From positions 1 to 64,000 of the forward strand of contig DAITAO010000001.1 of the NCBI GenBank assembly GCA_036824245.1: 64,000 nucleotides of DNA, given 5' to 3'. The first letter of the stretch is position 1. The number at the start of each line of letters is the position of its first letter. Both the position numbers and the translations under genes were made by a program. This DNA comes from JACVRM01 sp036824245. Lineage in GTDB: Bacteria; Actinomycetota; Thermoleophilia; Gaiellales; Gaiellaceae. Positions 7,238 to 15,179 of the stretch are shown piece after piece. Below the pieces are notes generated by a model. The model made no database searches. It had not been told where the DNA came from and saw only the letters and a program-made list of their open reading frames with translations.

Positions 7238-9802
7238 CTACTTGAGCGCTGACAGGATCAGCTCCTCGGCGCGCGCGACCGCGTCCGGAAGCTTGTCCGG
7301 CTGCTTGCCGCCGGCGCGGGCCATGCCGGGCCGGCCGCCCCCACCTCCGCCGATGACCGCCGCCGCCTCCTTGATCAGCATGCTCGCATCGAGCCCGCGC
7401 TGCTCGAGCGAGCGGTCAAAGTTGAGCACCAGGTGCGCGTTCCCGTCCTCGCTCGAGCCGAGCACGACCGCCGCGGGCGCGTGCTTTTGCTTGAGCCGGT
7501 CCGAGAGCGCGAGCAGATCGTCTGCGCTCAAACCCTCCAGCGCGTTCGTCACGAGGTTGACGCCGCCGACTGCCTGCACCTTCGGAGGCGATGTTTCCGC
7601 GACCGGAAGTTCCGGCGCAGCTCTCGCGCTTCGCTTCTTGAGACGCTGCACCTCGGCCCGCAGCTCCTCCGCCTCGCGCGCGCGCGCATCGAGCAGCGCC
7701 CACGCCTCGCCGGAGGTGATCGCCTCGATGCGCCGCGTACCGGCACCCACCGACGACTCGCTCAGAATCACGAACGGACCGATCTCCGCTGTCGACCTCA
7801 CATGTGTCCCGCCGCAGAGCTCGCGCGAGTAGTCGTCGATCTCCACGACCCGCACCTCGTCTCCGTACTTCTCGCCGAAGAGCATCATCGCGCCGAGCCT
7901 GCGTGCCTCCTCGAGCGTTGTGAAGTACGTGCGCACCGGCAGGTTCGCGAAGACCCGTTCGTTGACCCGCCGCTCGACCTCCTCACGCTGCTCGGGGGTC
8001 AGCCCTTCCGGATGCGTGAAGTCGAAGCGCAGCTTGTCAGGCCGCACCGCCGAGCCCGCCTGGCGCGCGTGCTCGCCGAGCACCTCCTGCAGCGCCTTGT
8101 GCAGGAGATGCGTGGCCGTGTGGTTCGCCATCGTCGGGAAGCGGACGCTCCACGGCACGACGGCCCGCACACGGTCGCCGGCCGAGAACCCCTCCCCGCG
8201 AAAGACGAGCACCTGGTCGCCGTCGAATCGATAGGCGGCCTCGAGCTCGGCACGCGCAGGGTTCGGAGGCGGGCCGTACGGCCCGTCGAGCTCGATGAAC
8301 CCCTGGTCGGTGACCTGTCCGCCACCGTCCGGATAGAAAGGCGACTCGCGCAGCTTGGCGAGGAAGCGGCCCTCCTCCAGCTCCTCGAGTGCCCCGATCT
8401 GCGTGAGCACCTCGGTCTTCTCCCAGCCCACGAACTCGCTCGAGAAGTCTGCCTCGCGCGCGAACTCCGCAGCACGCGCGACTCCCTTTCCGGCACCGGC
8501 TCGGGAGATCTCGCGGTGCTGCGCCATGAGCGCGGTGAATTCCTCCTCGTTCACGGCCAGACCACGCTCGCGCGCAAGCTCCTTCGTGAGCTCGAACGGA
8601 AAGCCGTACGTCGTGGTGAGGTCGAATGCATCGCGCGCCGTTAGCTCGCCCTTCGCGGCTAGCTCCTCGAAAACCGTCATGCCGCGGGCCAGAGTCTCGG
8701 AGAAGCGCTGCTCCTCACCGGTGAGCACGTCGTGGATCTGATCCTGGCGCTCGCCCATCTCCGGGTACGCGTCGCTCATCTGCTCGATCACGACGTCGGA
8801 CAGCCGCGCGAGGAATGGTGACTCGATACCGACCCGGTAGCCGTGCTGCACCGCCCGCCGGATCACGCGGCGCAGCACATAGCCGCGACCCTCGTTGGAG
8901 GGCAGGACGCCGTCGGCAACGAGAGCGGTCATGCCGCGCCCGTGGTCGGCGATCACGCGGTGTGCCTTCGTCGCGACCTCGTTGGCATCCCAGGCGACGC
9001 CGCTCTCGCTCTCGATCCAGTCCATGATCGTCTGGTAGCCGTCCGTCTCGTAGACGGACAGCTTGTTCTGGAGGACGCGCGCGGTGCGCTCGAGGCCCAG
9101 CCCCGTATCGACGTTCTGCTTCGGGAGCGGAGTCAGCGTGCCGTCGGGGTGCAGCTCGAACTCCATGAAGACGAGGTTCCAGAACTCGAGGAAGCGCTCG
9201 CAGCGCGCGCAGGCCGGAGCGCAATCCGGCTCGCCGCAGCCGTGCTCCTCGCCGAAGTCGTAGTAGATCTCGCTGTCGGGGCCGCAGGGCCCCGGCCCAC
9301 CAACAGACCAGAAGTTCTCGACGCTCGGCAGCGCGACGATGCGCTCGGCGGGCATCCCGATCCGCTCCCACAGCTCGATGGCAGTCTCGTCGGGACCAAG
9401 TCCGAGCTCCGGGTCGCCCGCGTGCACCGTTATCCAGGTTCGGTCCCAGTCGACCCTGAGCTGCTCCTGAAGAAACTCGGTGGCGTACTCGATCGCGCCT
9501 TCCTTGAAGTACTGGCCGAACGAGAAGTTGCCGAGCATCTCGAAGAACGTCAGGTGGTGGCCGTCCAGCCCGACGTCGTCGATGTCCGGTGTGCGGAAGC
9601 ATTTCTGCGCGGTCGTCGTCAGCGGCGCCGGCGGTGGCTCCCACCCCAGGAAGTACGGCATCTGCGGCTGCATGCCCGCCGTCGTGAGCAACGTCGAATG
9701 GTCATCCGCGCGCGGAACGAGCGGCCATGAGGGCAGCCGTTTGTGCCCCTTCGACTCGAAGAAGGAGAGGAATCCCTCGCGCAGCTCCGCCGTTGTCTTC
9801 AC
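7238..9802 (-). CDS. alaS: Alanyl-tRNA synthetase
   Basis: Class II synthetase of 854 aa. Catalytic core includes GMQPQMPYFLG, KCFRTPDIDDVG and FFEMLGNFSFG; a Cys-rich insert (CGEPDC...CARC) looks zinc-binding; the editing domain has HTATHLLHKAL and CGGTHV metal ligands; the DHHA1 domain is C-terminal with the GGGGGGRPGMARAGG loop. I choose the GTG at 9802 because KTTAELREGFLSFFESKGH is the family N-terminus; the frame stays open upstream through the GNAT gene. The GTG overlaps the GNAT stop (GTGA). Confidence 0.96.
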   Translation of the reverse strand: MKTTAELREGFLSFFESKGHKRLPSWPLVPRADDHSTLLTTAGMQPQMPYFLGWEPPPAPLTTTAQKCFRTPDIDDVGLDGHHLTFFEMLGNFSFGQYFKEGAIEYATEFLQEQLRVDWDRTWITVHAGDPELGLGPDETAIELWERIGMPAERIVALPSVENFWSVGGPGPCGPDSEIYYDFGEEHGCGEPDCAPACARCERFLEFWNLVFMEFELHPDGTLTPLPKQNVDTGLGLERTARVLQNKLSVYETDGYQTIMDWIESESGVAWDANEVATKAHRVIADHGRGMTALVADGVLPSNEGRGYVLRRVIRRAVQHGYRVGIESPFLARLSDVVIEQMSDAYPEMGERQDQIHDVLTGEEQRFSETLARGMTVFEELAAKGELTARDAFDLTTTYGFPFELTKELARERGLAVNEEEFTALMAQHREISRAGAGKGVARAAEFAREADFSSEFVGWEKTEVLTQIGALEELEEGRFLAKLRESPFYPDGGGQVTDQGFIELDGPYGPPPNPARAELEAAYRFDGDQVLVFRGEGFSAGDRVRAVVPWSVRFPTMANHTATHLLHKALQEVLGEHARQAGSAVRPDKLRFDFTHPEGLTPEQREEVERRVNERVFANLPVRTYFTTLEEARRLGAMMLFGEKYGDEVRVVEIDDYSRELCGGTHVRSTAEIGPFVILSESSVGAGTRRIEAITSGEAWALLDARAREAEELRAEVQRLKKRSARAAPELPVAETSPPKVQAVGGVNLVTNALEGLSADDLLALSDRLKQKHAPAAVVLGSSEDGNAHLVLNFDRSLEQRGLDASMLIKEAAAVIGGGGGGRPGMARAGGKQPDKLPDAVARAEELILSALK

Positions 9803-10341
9803 GGCAACGATTGTAGGCGCGCCCAGTGGTCGCGCTCGATGGCGCGCACCTCGAGGTCCAGCCCGCCCTCCGGCCAGAACACCCGGCGCCACGGCCCGAT
9901 CCCGAGCCGCTCCATCACTGCGATGGACGCGGCGTTCTCCGGGTGCACGATGCTGACGACGCGCTCGACACCCAGCGTCCCGAATGCGTGCCCCAGCGCA
10001 GCCGCTCCACCCTCGGTCGCGTAGCCGCGTCCCCAGACGGCCGGGTCGAGGCCCCAGCCCACTTCGACGTGCTGTGGCCAGAGGCGGTGATGCGACAGCC
10101 CGAGGCGCCCGACGAAGCGGCGCGACTCGCGCTCCTCGACGGCCCAGAGCCCATAGCCGTGCTCCTCCCAGTGGCGCCGATAGCGAAGGAGTCCTGCGAC
10201 CGCGTCATCCGGCGTCGCCAGTCGGCCACCGGGGGCCAGAAAACGCATGAAGCGCTCATCGCGACCGAGGCGGGCGATGTGCTCGACGTCGTCGTCATGC
10301 CAGAGCCGCAGGCGCAGGCGCGCCGTCTCGACCTCTTGCAT
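9799..10341 (-). CDS. GNAT-family N-acetyltransferase (RimJ/RimL-like)
   Basis: 180 aa. The N-terminal ETARLRLR and ACAPGG-type context fit the RimJ/RimL subgroup: acetyl-CoA binding segment WGRGYATEGGAAALGHAF (motif A), then VHPENAASIAVMERLG. The acceptor is unknown (ribosomal protein N-termini or small molecules). The ATG shares one base with the stop of the upstream sigma factor gene (TGATG), and the stop overlaps alaS. Confidence 0.88.
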   Translation of the reverse strand: MQEVETARLRLRLWHDDDVEHIARLGRDERFMRFLAPGGRLATPDDAVAGLLRYRRHWEEHGYGLWAVEERESRRFVGRLGLSHHRLWPQHVEVGWGLDPAVWGRGYATEGGAAALGHAFGTLGVERVVSIVHPENAASIAVMERLGIGPWRRVFWPEGGLDLEVRAIERDHWARLQSLP

Positions 10342-11117
10342 CAGCCTGCTGCGCGGCGCGGCTCCGGTGCGGCATCTTCGTCCGCGGCGATCTCCTCGCG
10401 GATCTTCTCCAGCGAACGGCGGATGAGCCGCGACACGTGCATCTGAGAGATGCCGATTTGCTGCGCGATCTGCGACTGCGTGAGGCCCTCGAAGAACCGC
10501 AAGTGCAGGATCTTGCGCTCCCGCGCGTCGAGAATGCGGAAGCCGGGTGCGAGCAGGGCGCGGTCCTCGGAGACCTCGTACTGGTGCTCCTCGCTGCCGA
10601 TCGACTCGAGCGGATCGAGGTCGCCGTCGTCGTCGCCCTGTGAGCCGCTCGCAGAGAGCGAGACGGAGCTGTAGGCGCGACCGGACTCGAGCGCCTCGAG
10701 CACAGCCTCTTCGTCGACGCCCGCTTCCTCGGCGATCTCGGCGATCGTGGGCGAACGCCCGAGTTGCACAGTCAGCTGCTCAACGAGTCGCGACAGCTGC
10801 ACGGAGAGCTCTTGCAGTCCTCGCGGCACGCGCACCGACCAGCCCTTGTCGCGGAAGTGGCGCTTGATCTCGCCGATGATGTTCGGCGTCGCGTACGTGG
10901 TCAGCTCGACGCCGCGCTCGAGGTCGAAACGGTCGATCGCCTTGATCAGGCCGATAGCGCCGATCTGTACGAGATCCTCGAGCTGCTCGCCACGGTACGA
11001 GTAGCGGCGCGCTAGCGAGCGCACGAGCGACATGTACTGCTCGATCAGCTGCTCACGCGCCGCAAGGTCGCCTTGCTCGTGGTAGCGGCGCAGCAGGAGC
11101 TTGTCGTCGGCGCCCAT
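10341..11117 (-). CDS. RNA polymerase sigma factor, SigB/SigF/SigG family
   Basis: 258 aa group 3 sigma factor. Region 2: YMSLVRSLARRYSYRGEQLEDLVQIGAIGLIKAIDRFD and TYATPNIIGEIKRHFRDKGW; region 3: VPRGLQELS and the following helix; region 4: LDARERKILHLRFFEGLTQ with the helix-turn-helix IGISQMHVSRLIRRSLEKI. Such factors drive general stress or late developmental regulons and are usually held by RsbW-type anti-sigma factors; an RsbW-like gene ends 5 nt upstream. No RsbV-like antagonist was seen nearby. Confidence 0.92.
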   Translation of the reverse strand: MGADDKLLLRRYHEQGDLAAREQLIEQYMSLVRSLARRYSYRGEQLEDLVQIGAIGLIKAIDRFDLERGVELTTYATPNIIGEIKRHFRDKGWSVRVPRGLQELSVQLSRLVEQLTVQLGRSPTIAEIAEEAGVDEEAVLEALESGRAYSSVSLSASGSQGDDDGDLDPLESIGSEEHQYEVSEDRALLAPGFRILDARERKILHLRFFEGLTQSQIAQQIGISQMHVSRLIRRSLEKIREEIAADEDAAPEPRRAAG

Positions 11118-11122
11118 GACGC

Positions 11123-11500
11123 TCAGACCCTCTTCACGATCTTGGAGAGCCGCACCCAGGCCCCGCCTTCGCCCGCCTCGACCTCGACCTCGTCGACCGT
11201 TTTGTCGAGCACGCGGCGCAATCCCAGCTCGCCCTCTGCCGCAGGCTCGAGATCGCGGCGCAGCCGGGCGTCGTCGAACGGCCCCAGCCGCGCCTGCAGC
11301 GTGCCGTCCAGAAGCCGGAGCTCGAGCGTCACCTCGCCGGAGTCGCTCTCCCGGCCGAGTAGCTCGTCGACCGCGACGTGAAGATCCTCGAGCGCCTCGA
11401 GCGTCAGGTTCTGGCGCAGCGCAAGGCCGCCGAGCACCAGGTGCGCGACGGCGTAGAACGAGCGCTCACGCGGCACGGTGAGCCGGACGCGATCGCTCAC
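11123..11500 (-). CDS. RsbW-like GHKL-fold protein with degenerate ATP site
   Basis: 125 aa resembling the anti-sigma factor kinase fold: LTVPRERSFYAVAHLVLGGLA, then the helix EALEDLHVAVDELLG and the C-terminal ELGLRRVLDKTVDEVEVE. The N-box asparagine that binds magnesium is not evident (ELLGRESDSG in place of E..N) and no DxGxG is seen, so ATP binding or kinase activity is probably lost. It precedes the SigB-like gene, so an anti-sigma role by binding is the natural guess. Start taken as GTG 11500; the frame stays open upstream into mnmA. Confidence 0.7.
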   Translation of the reverse strand: MSDRVRLTVPRERSFYAVAHLVLGGLALRQNLTLEALEDLHVAVDELLGRESDSGEVTLELRLLDGTLQARLGPFDDARLRRDLEPAAEGELGLRRVLDKTVDEVEVEAGEGGAWVRLSKIVKRV

Positions 11501-11564
11501 GGGCGGACCATCCTGCGTATGAGCGGATCCTGACGCGCTGCGCTGCGCGGTGCGACCGCGTCCG

Positions 11565-12824
11565 TCACCGTCGCTCCACAGATCGGATGGTGCCGGCGCC
11601 GGCCACCGCCACGCCGTCGTAGAGCACGGCCGTCTGGCCGCGCGCCACTCCGTAGACCGGGCGCTCGAGCTCGAGCCGGAAGCCGCCTGGAGCGCGCTCG
11701 ACGCGCGCAGGCACGAGCGGCGCGCGTGCGCGGAGCTTGACGCGGCAGCGCTCGAGCGGCACATGCATGCGGCCCGCCGCCGTTACGCCCGTCACCGCGA
11801 GCGACTCGCGCGGGCCTACGACGACGGCGTTGTCGCGCGCCACGGTGCGCACCGCATAGAGAGGAGCGGACGCGGCGATGCCGAGCCCTCGCCGCTGGCC
11901 CGGCGTGAAGCGCCAGTAGCCGTCGTGGCGTCCGACCTCGCGGCCGAGCTCATCGACGATCGGCCCCTCCGCGCGGGCCAGGCCCTGCCGTTCGAGGAAG
12001 TCACGGTAGTCGGCGCCGGCCAGAAAGCACGCCTCCTGGCTGTCGGGCCGGCGCGCCACGGCCAGACCGGCACGCTCGGCTTCCGCACGCGTCTCGTCCT
12101 TTGTCTGGCCGCCGAGCGGGAACCAGAGGCGCTCGAGAACGGCGGGATCGAGCGTTGCGAGCATGTACGACTGGTCCTTGTCCTCGTCGGACGCGCGTCC
12201 GACGAGCAGGCGGCCGCGGCGCCGCACGAGCCGGGCGTAGTGCCCGGTCGCGAGCCTGGCGGCGCCCGCGCGCCTGGTAAAGCGCAGGAGCTCCGCGAAG
12301 CGGAAGCGGCCGTTGCAGCGCGTGCAGGGGTTCGGCGTGTCGCCACGCGCATACGCTCGGACGAAGGGCTCGACGATCTCAGCCCGGAAGTCTGTGCGCG
12401 CGTCGAGCGTGACGTGCGGCAGGCCGAGCGCATGACACGTCTCGCGGGCAGCCATCACCGCCTGAGGCGAGCAGCAGGCACGAGTGGAGTCCGGGCCGTC
12501 TGGATCGAGCCAGAGCCGCAACGTCACCCCGACGGCCTTCCGGCCGGCGCGCAACAGCGCCACGGCGCTGTCCACGCCCCCGCTCATGGCCACCGCCACG
12601 CGCTCGGGATCCAGCCGGGCTCGCAACGCCGGTCCCAGCGCATTCGCGAGCGCGTCCGCAGCGAGCGGCTCGCCCGGCACGGCCGCGGCCTCCAGAAGCG
12701 TCAACCCCTCGAGCCGCCGCTCGAGGCCCTCTGCGTCCGCCCCGACGATCCGCTGCCCGCGCACGGCCAGCCGAACGAGAGCCCACTCGCCGTTGCGCGA
12801 CGCATCTCCGACCAGCTCGATCAT
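11565..12824 (-). CDS. mnmA: tRNA-specific 2-thiouridylase MnmA, with N-terminal extension
   Basis: Forms 2-thiouridine at wobble U34 of Lys, Glu and Gln tRNAs. The PP-loop domain begins near residue 76 (VAVAMSGGVDSAVA); cysteines lie in ACCSPQAV, PNPCTRCNGRFRF and DSQEACFLAG (the last is the persulfide Cys), followed by ATGHYAR and DKDQSYML. The ~75-residue extension before the PP-loop is not part of the standard enzyme; its pattern (ALVRLAVRGQRIVGADAEG...) recalls a NifU/IscU-like fold without cysteines, which is a weak impression. ATG start. Confidence 0.93.
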   Translation of the reverse strand: MIELVGDASRNGEWALVRLAVRGQRIVGADAEGLERRLEGLTLLEAAAVPGEPLAADALANALGPALRARLDPERVAVAMSGGVDSAVALLRAGRKAVGVTLRLWLDPDGPDSTRACCSPQAVMAARETCHALGLPHVTLDARTDFRAEIVEPFVRAYARGDTPNPCTRCNGRFRFAELLRFTRRAGAARLATGHYARLVRRRGRLLVGRASDEDKDQSYMLATLDPAVLERLWFPLGGQTKDETRAEAERAGLAVARRPDSQEACFLAGADYRDFLERQGLARAEGPIVDELGREVGRHDGYWRFTPGQRRGLGIAASAPLYAVRTVARDNAVVVGPRESLAVTGVTAAGRMHVPLERCRVKLRARAPLVPARVERAPGGFRLELERPVYGVARGQTAVLYDGVAVAGAGTIRSVERR

Positions 12825-12838
12825 CGCTATGCACGGTA
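12825..12838 (-). promoter_or_regulatory. Putative -10 of mnmA
   Basis: TACCGT (12833-12838, minus) sits 8 nt before the mnmA ATG, giving a predicted 5' end at or next to the start codon. Confidence 0.4.
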
Positions 12839-12892
12839 TCGGCAGCCGGGCCGCTCGACTTGGCCACCTTCTTGGTAACAGCGCAAAGAGGT

Positions 12893-12921
12893 GCGCGGGG
12901 ACCTCTGAGAGGCCCCCGCGC
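12893..12921 (-). terminator. Hairpin terminator of the 6S-like RNA
   Basis: GCGCGGGG...CCCCGCGC and an inner CCTC-TCA-GAGG form one long stem. On the minus strand the junction pair is G-T (wobble), while on the plus strand it would be A-C, so the structure is built for minus-strand transcripts. It directly follows the 6S-like RNA. Confidence 0.7.
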
Positions 12922-13072
12922 TATTCCATCTCGGCGATGCTTCCGCGACCCTGTGAACCTGGCGTGCCAGGTGGGTGCCCTGCCGGCTTGGCCGCGTGCC
13001 TCCCCGGACGCGGGCTCCCTTCACTTTGGTGTTGGTTCCAAATCGGCGACGCGGAACCACGCACGAGATCGA
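12922..13072 (-). ncRNA. ssrS: Probable 6S RNA
   Basis: 6S RNA mimics an open promoter and binds the housekeeping RNA polymerase. The transcript is closed by two paired arms: ATCTCG (13064-13069) with CGAGAT, and TTCCGCG (13050-13056) with CGCGGAA (12941-12947). An ACCTGG-CACG-CCAGGT hairpin precedes TTCACAGGGTCGCGG and GCATCGCCGAGATGG, which resemble the 3' half of known 6S RNAs. A TTCCCA-N17-TACAGT promoter and a terminator flank it. It lies between mnmA and the aspS operon; in Bacillus subtilis 6S-1 also lies next to aspS in a region with mnmA and alaS. Confidence 0.65.
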
Positions 13073-13078
13073 GCTGCC

Positions 13079-13107
13079 ACTGTAGCGCGGAAGCTGTGGC
13101 CTGGGAA
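13079..13107 (-). promoter_or_regulatory. Promoter of the 6S-like RNA
   Basis: Minus strand -35 TTCCCA (13102-13107), 17-bp spacer, -10 TACAGT (13079-13084). The predicted transcription start is near 13072, exactly at the foot of the closing stem. Confidence 0.55.
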
Positions 13108-13127
13108 CCCCGAGTATCCCTGAGGCG

Positions 13128-13505
13128 TTACGGCGCAGCGGCGAAGCGCCAGCGCACGAAGTCGGTGCTACGTAGACCGAGGAGGCGGGCGAGCCGCCGC
13201 GTGACGGCGAATTGTGTGCCCGACGGGGTGCGGCGGGCGACGACCTGCGTCAGCACTTGTTGGGACCCGTACGCAACGAAGATCTTGGCTCCGCAGCGAA
13301 GCACCGGATGCGCGATCCCGGCTGTCCGGGCGCGCACGATGAAGCCGCAGGCGGTGCGCGTGCCGGTCCGCTCGTCGAACCGGGGAGCGGACAGTGCCTC
13401 GTACCAGCCCCCGCCCGGCCTCGGGACGGCCTCGGGCAGTTCCGGCCGCGACGGCTCGTCCTCACGCTGCTCGACGACCGCGAGGGCGGTCACGACCGCG
13501 AGCAA
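13128..13505 (-). CDS. RlpA-like double-psi beta-barrel protein, membrane-anchored
   Basis: About 125 aa. A hydrophobic N-terminus (LLAVVTALAVV) is followed by TACGFIVRARTAGIAHPVLRCGAKIFVAY, which matches the RlpA core TACG...GVAH..LPCGTKV. The strand that carries DRGP in RlpA reads ARRTPSG here, so the conserved aspartate is missing and enzyme activity is doubtful; a glycan-binding role is possible. The TTG at 13505 is the only standard start after an in-frame TGA at 13554; it cuts into the hydrophobic stretch, so a rarer start (e.g. CTG) upstream is possible. Last gene of the hisS-aspS operon. Confidence 0.65.
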   Translation of the reverse strand: MLAVVTALAVVEQREDEPSRPELPEAVPRPGGGWYEALSAPRFDERTGTRTACGFIVRARTAGIAHPVLRCGAKIFVAYGSQQVLTQVVARRTPSGTQFAVTRRLARLLGLRSTDFVRWRFAAAP

Positions 13506-13553
13506 CGCGACCGCTGCAAGCCCGAGGCTGCGTTGGACGAGCGCCAGACCGCG

Positions 13554-14372
13554 TCACCTCCGCTCGGTAGCCAGAAGCTCGCCGAAAGACTCGCGGACGA
13601 GCTCGTCGAACTCCTGCGGCAGCATCCCGTCCGGGCTGGCGTACTCGCGGAGGTTGACGAACAGGGCGGCCCACTCCTCGTCGCGAGCGTGGTCCTCGCC
13701 CGCCCGCTCGCGCGCGCGCCGTTCGAGGTCCCACAGGTTCCACTCTCGCGCCCCGCGCGTAGGCAGCTCCACGACCGTACGAGCGACCACCCGCTCGACG
13801 ACCGCGACCGGCTCTGGCAGTGGCGGCGGAGGCTCGACGAGCTCGAGGGGCGGGGGCGCGGAGACCGGCTCGGGCGGCGCCGTTTCGGCCGGGGCTTCCG
13901 GGGCAACCTGCGCAGGCTGCTCTTCCTCGGCCGCCGGCAGTGACGGCGCCTGAGCCGACGGCTCAGGCGCGACCTGCGTGGCAGCCTCCGCAGGCACTTC
14001 GCCCGTAGCGGCGTCCTCGGTTGGCTCGGCTTCGAGCTCCGCCTCGGGAGCGTCGCCCGCTTCCGGCTCGTCGCGAGAGCCCATCTGCTCTGCTGCGGAC
14101 GCGGGTCCCGGCTCGGACACGCGCGCAGCGGCCCGGTCGGGATCGATCAGATGCAGCGGGAGGGGCTCGCCGGCCTCGGCCTCAGTCTGGGAGCGCATGC
14201 CCCGATCGGGCCGGAGCAGGGTGCGCTCCACTGCGGCCAGGGCAATCCATGCGAGTGCCATCACAGCAGCGAACGCGGCCAGCCCCACGTCGGCGGCAGC
14301 GAGCGCGACACCGACGGCAACCAGCGCTGCCGCTTCGAACGCAAACCGGACCGGCGCAGAGCTCACGGCCAC
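13554..14372 (-). CDS. Membrane-anchored acidic disordered protein (paralogue 1)
   Basis: 272 aa. Two hydrophobic segments at about 10-30 and 32-48 (RFAFEAAALV... VMALAWIALAAVE), then ~140 residues rich in Pro, Glu and Ala that should be disordered, then a compact C-terminal part: WNLWDLERRARE, ALFVNLREYASPDGMLPQEFDELVRESFGELL. The N-terminus is clearly similar to that of the next gene upstream (14379-15164), so the two arose by duplication. Function unknown; the neighbouring coiled-coil protein suggests an envelope or septal role. Confidence 0.75.
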   Translation of the reverse strand: MAVSSAPVRFAFEAAALVAVGVALAAADVGLAAFAAVMALAWIALAAVERTLLRPDRGMRSQTEAEAGEPLPLHLIDPDRAAARVSEPGPASAAEQMGSRDEPEAGDAPEAELEAEPTEDAATGEVPAEAATQVAPEPSAQAPSLPAAEEEQPAQVAPEAPAETAPPEPVSAPPPLELVEPPPPLPEPVAVVERVVARTVVELPTRGAREWNLWDLERRARERAGEDHARDEEWAALFVNLREYASPDGMLPQEFDELVRESFGELLATERR

Positions 14373-14378
14373 CCGACC

Positions 14379-15164
14379 CTAGCGCTGCTCGGCGTCGACA
14401 CGACCCGCCGGGCCCCCGAGCGCGTCCTCGTCGGTGTCCGCCTCATCGGCATCCTGTGCAGGGCGCGGCAACAGCCTCACATGGTGGGCGGAAGGCCGCT
14501 CGAGAGACTGGACGTCGACCTCCTCCTCCTCCTCCTCCTCCACCTCGCGCCGCCGGCGCCAGAAGGGGCGCCGCTTGAGACGCGGCTGGAGCGGCTCGAG
14601 ATACGTACGCGCCGGCTCGTGGTCTTCGACCACCGGCTCCTCCGGCTCGGTTTCCAGGACCTGCTCTTCGTCGGCAGCCGGATGAACGGCGGCGGGAGGC
14701 TCCGGTTGCGGCTCGGGCTCTGGCTCTCGCTCTGGCTCTCGCTCTGGCTCGGGCTCTCTCGCCGCCCCCGGCTCGGCCGGCCACGCCCGTTGTTCGTCGG
14801 CGGCCGGTGGCTTTTCGAACCCGAGCGGTTCGGCGTCTCCGAGCACCTCCGCCACGACCGGGTGCTCGACGAGCTCGCCGGGCTTCGCGGCCTCCGGCGG
14901 TTCGGGCGCCACGACGGCCTCCTCCTGAACCGCTGGTGCGGCACGCGCCTCGGCGAGGGCGGGCGGCTCGGTGCGCGGCACGGCCGGTGCGGGGTGGCGC
15001 ACGGCGAGGAGCCAGGAGGCCAGCTCGACGAGCGCAGTCAGCACCCAGCCGAGCGCCATCACGCCGATAATCTGGCCGGCGGACAGGCCAGCCAGGCCGG
15101 CGCCGACGGCCAGTAAAACGAGGAAAGCCGCCTCGAGAGCGAATCTACGCCCGGATCCCGCCAT
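14379..15164 (-). CDS. Membrane-anchored acidic disordered protein (paralogue 2)
   Basis: 261 aa. N-terminal pair of membrane segments (RFALEAAFLVLLAVGAGLAG, VMALGWVLTALVE) matching paralogue 1, then a Pro/Glu-rich tail with an (EPE(R)) repeat run near residues 135-155 and a basic-then-acidic stretch (RRPFWRRRREVEEEEEEE). It lacks the WNLWDLERR C-terminal module of its neighbour. ATG start; 15 nt after the coiled-coil gene and 6 nt before paralogue 1, so co-transcribed. Function unknown. Confidence 0.72.
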   Translation of the reverse strand: MAGSGRRFALEAAFLVLLAVGAGLAGLSAGQIIGVMALGWVLTALVELASWLLAVRHPAPAVPRTEPPALAEARAAPAVQEEAVVAPEPPEAAKPGELVEHPVVAEVLGDAEPLGFEKPPAADEQRAWPAEPGAAREPEPEREPEREPEPEPQPEPPAAVHPAADEEQVLETEPEEPVVEDHEPARTYLEPLQPRLKRRPFWRRRREVEEEEEEEVDVQSLERPSAHHVRLLPRPAQDADEADTDEDALGGPAGRVDAEQR

Positions 15165-15179
15165 TGTGCGGGTTCCAGG

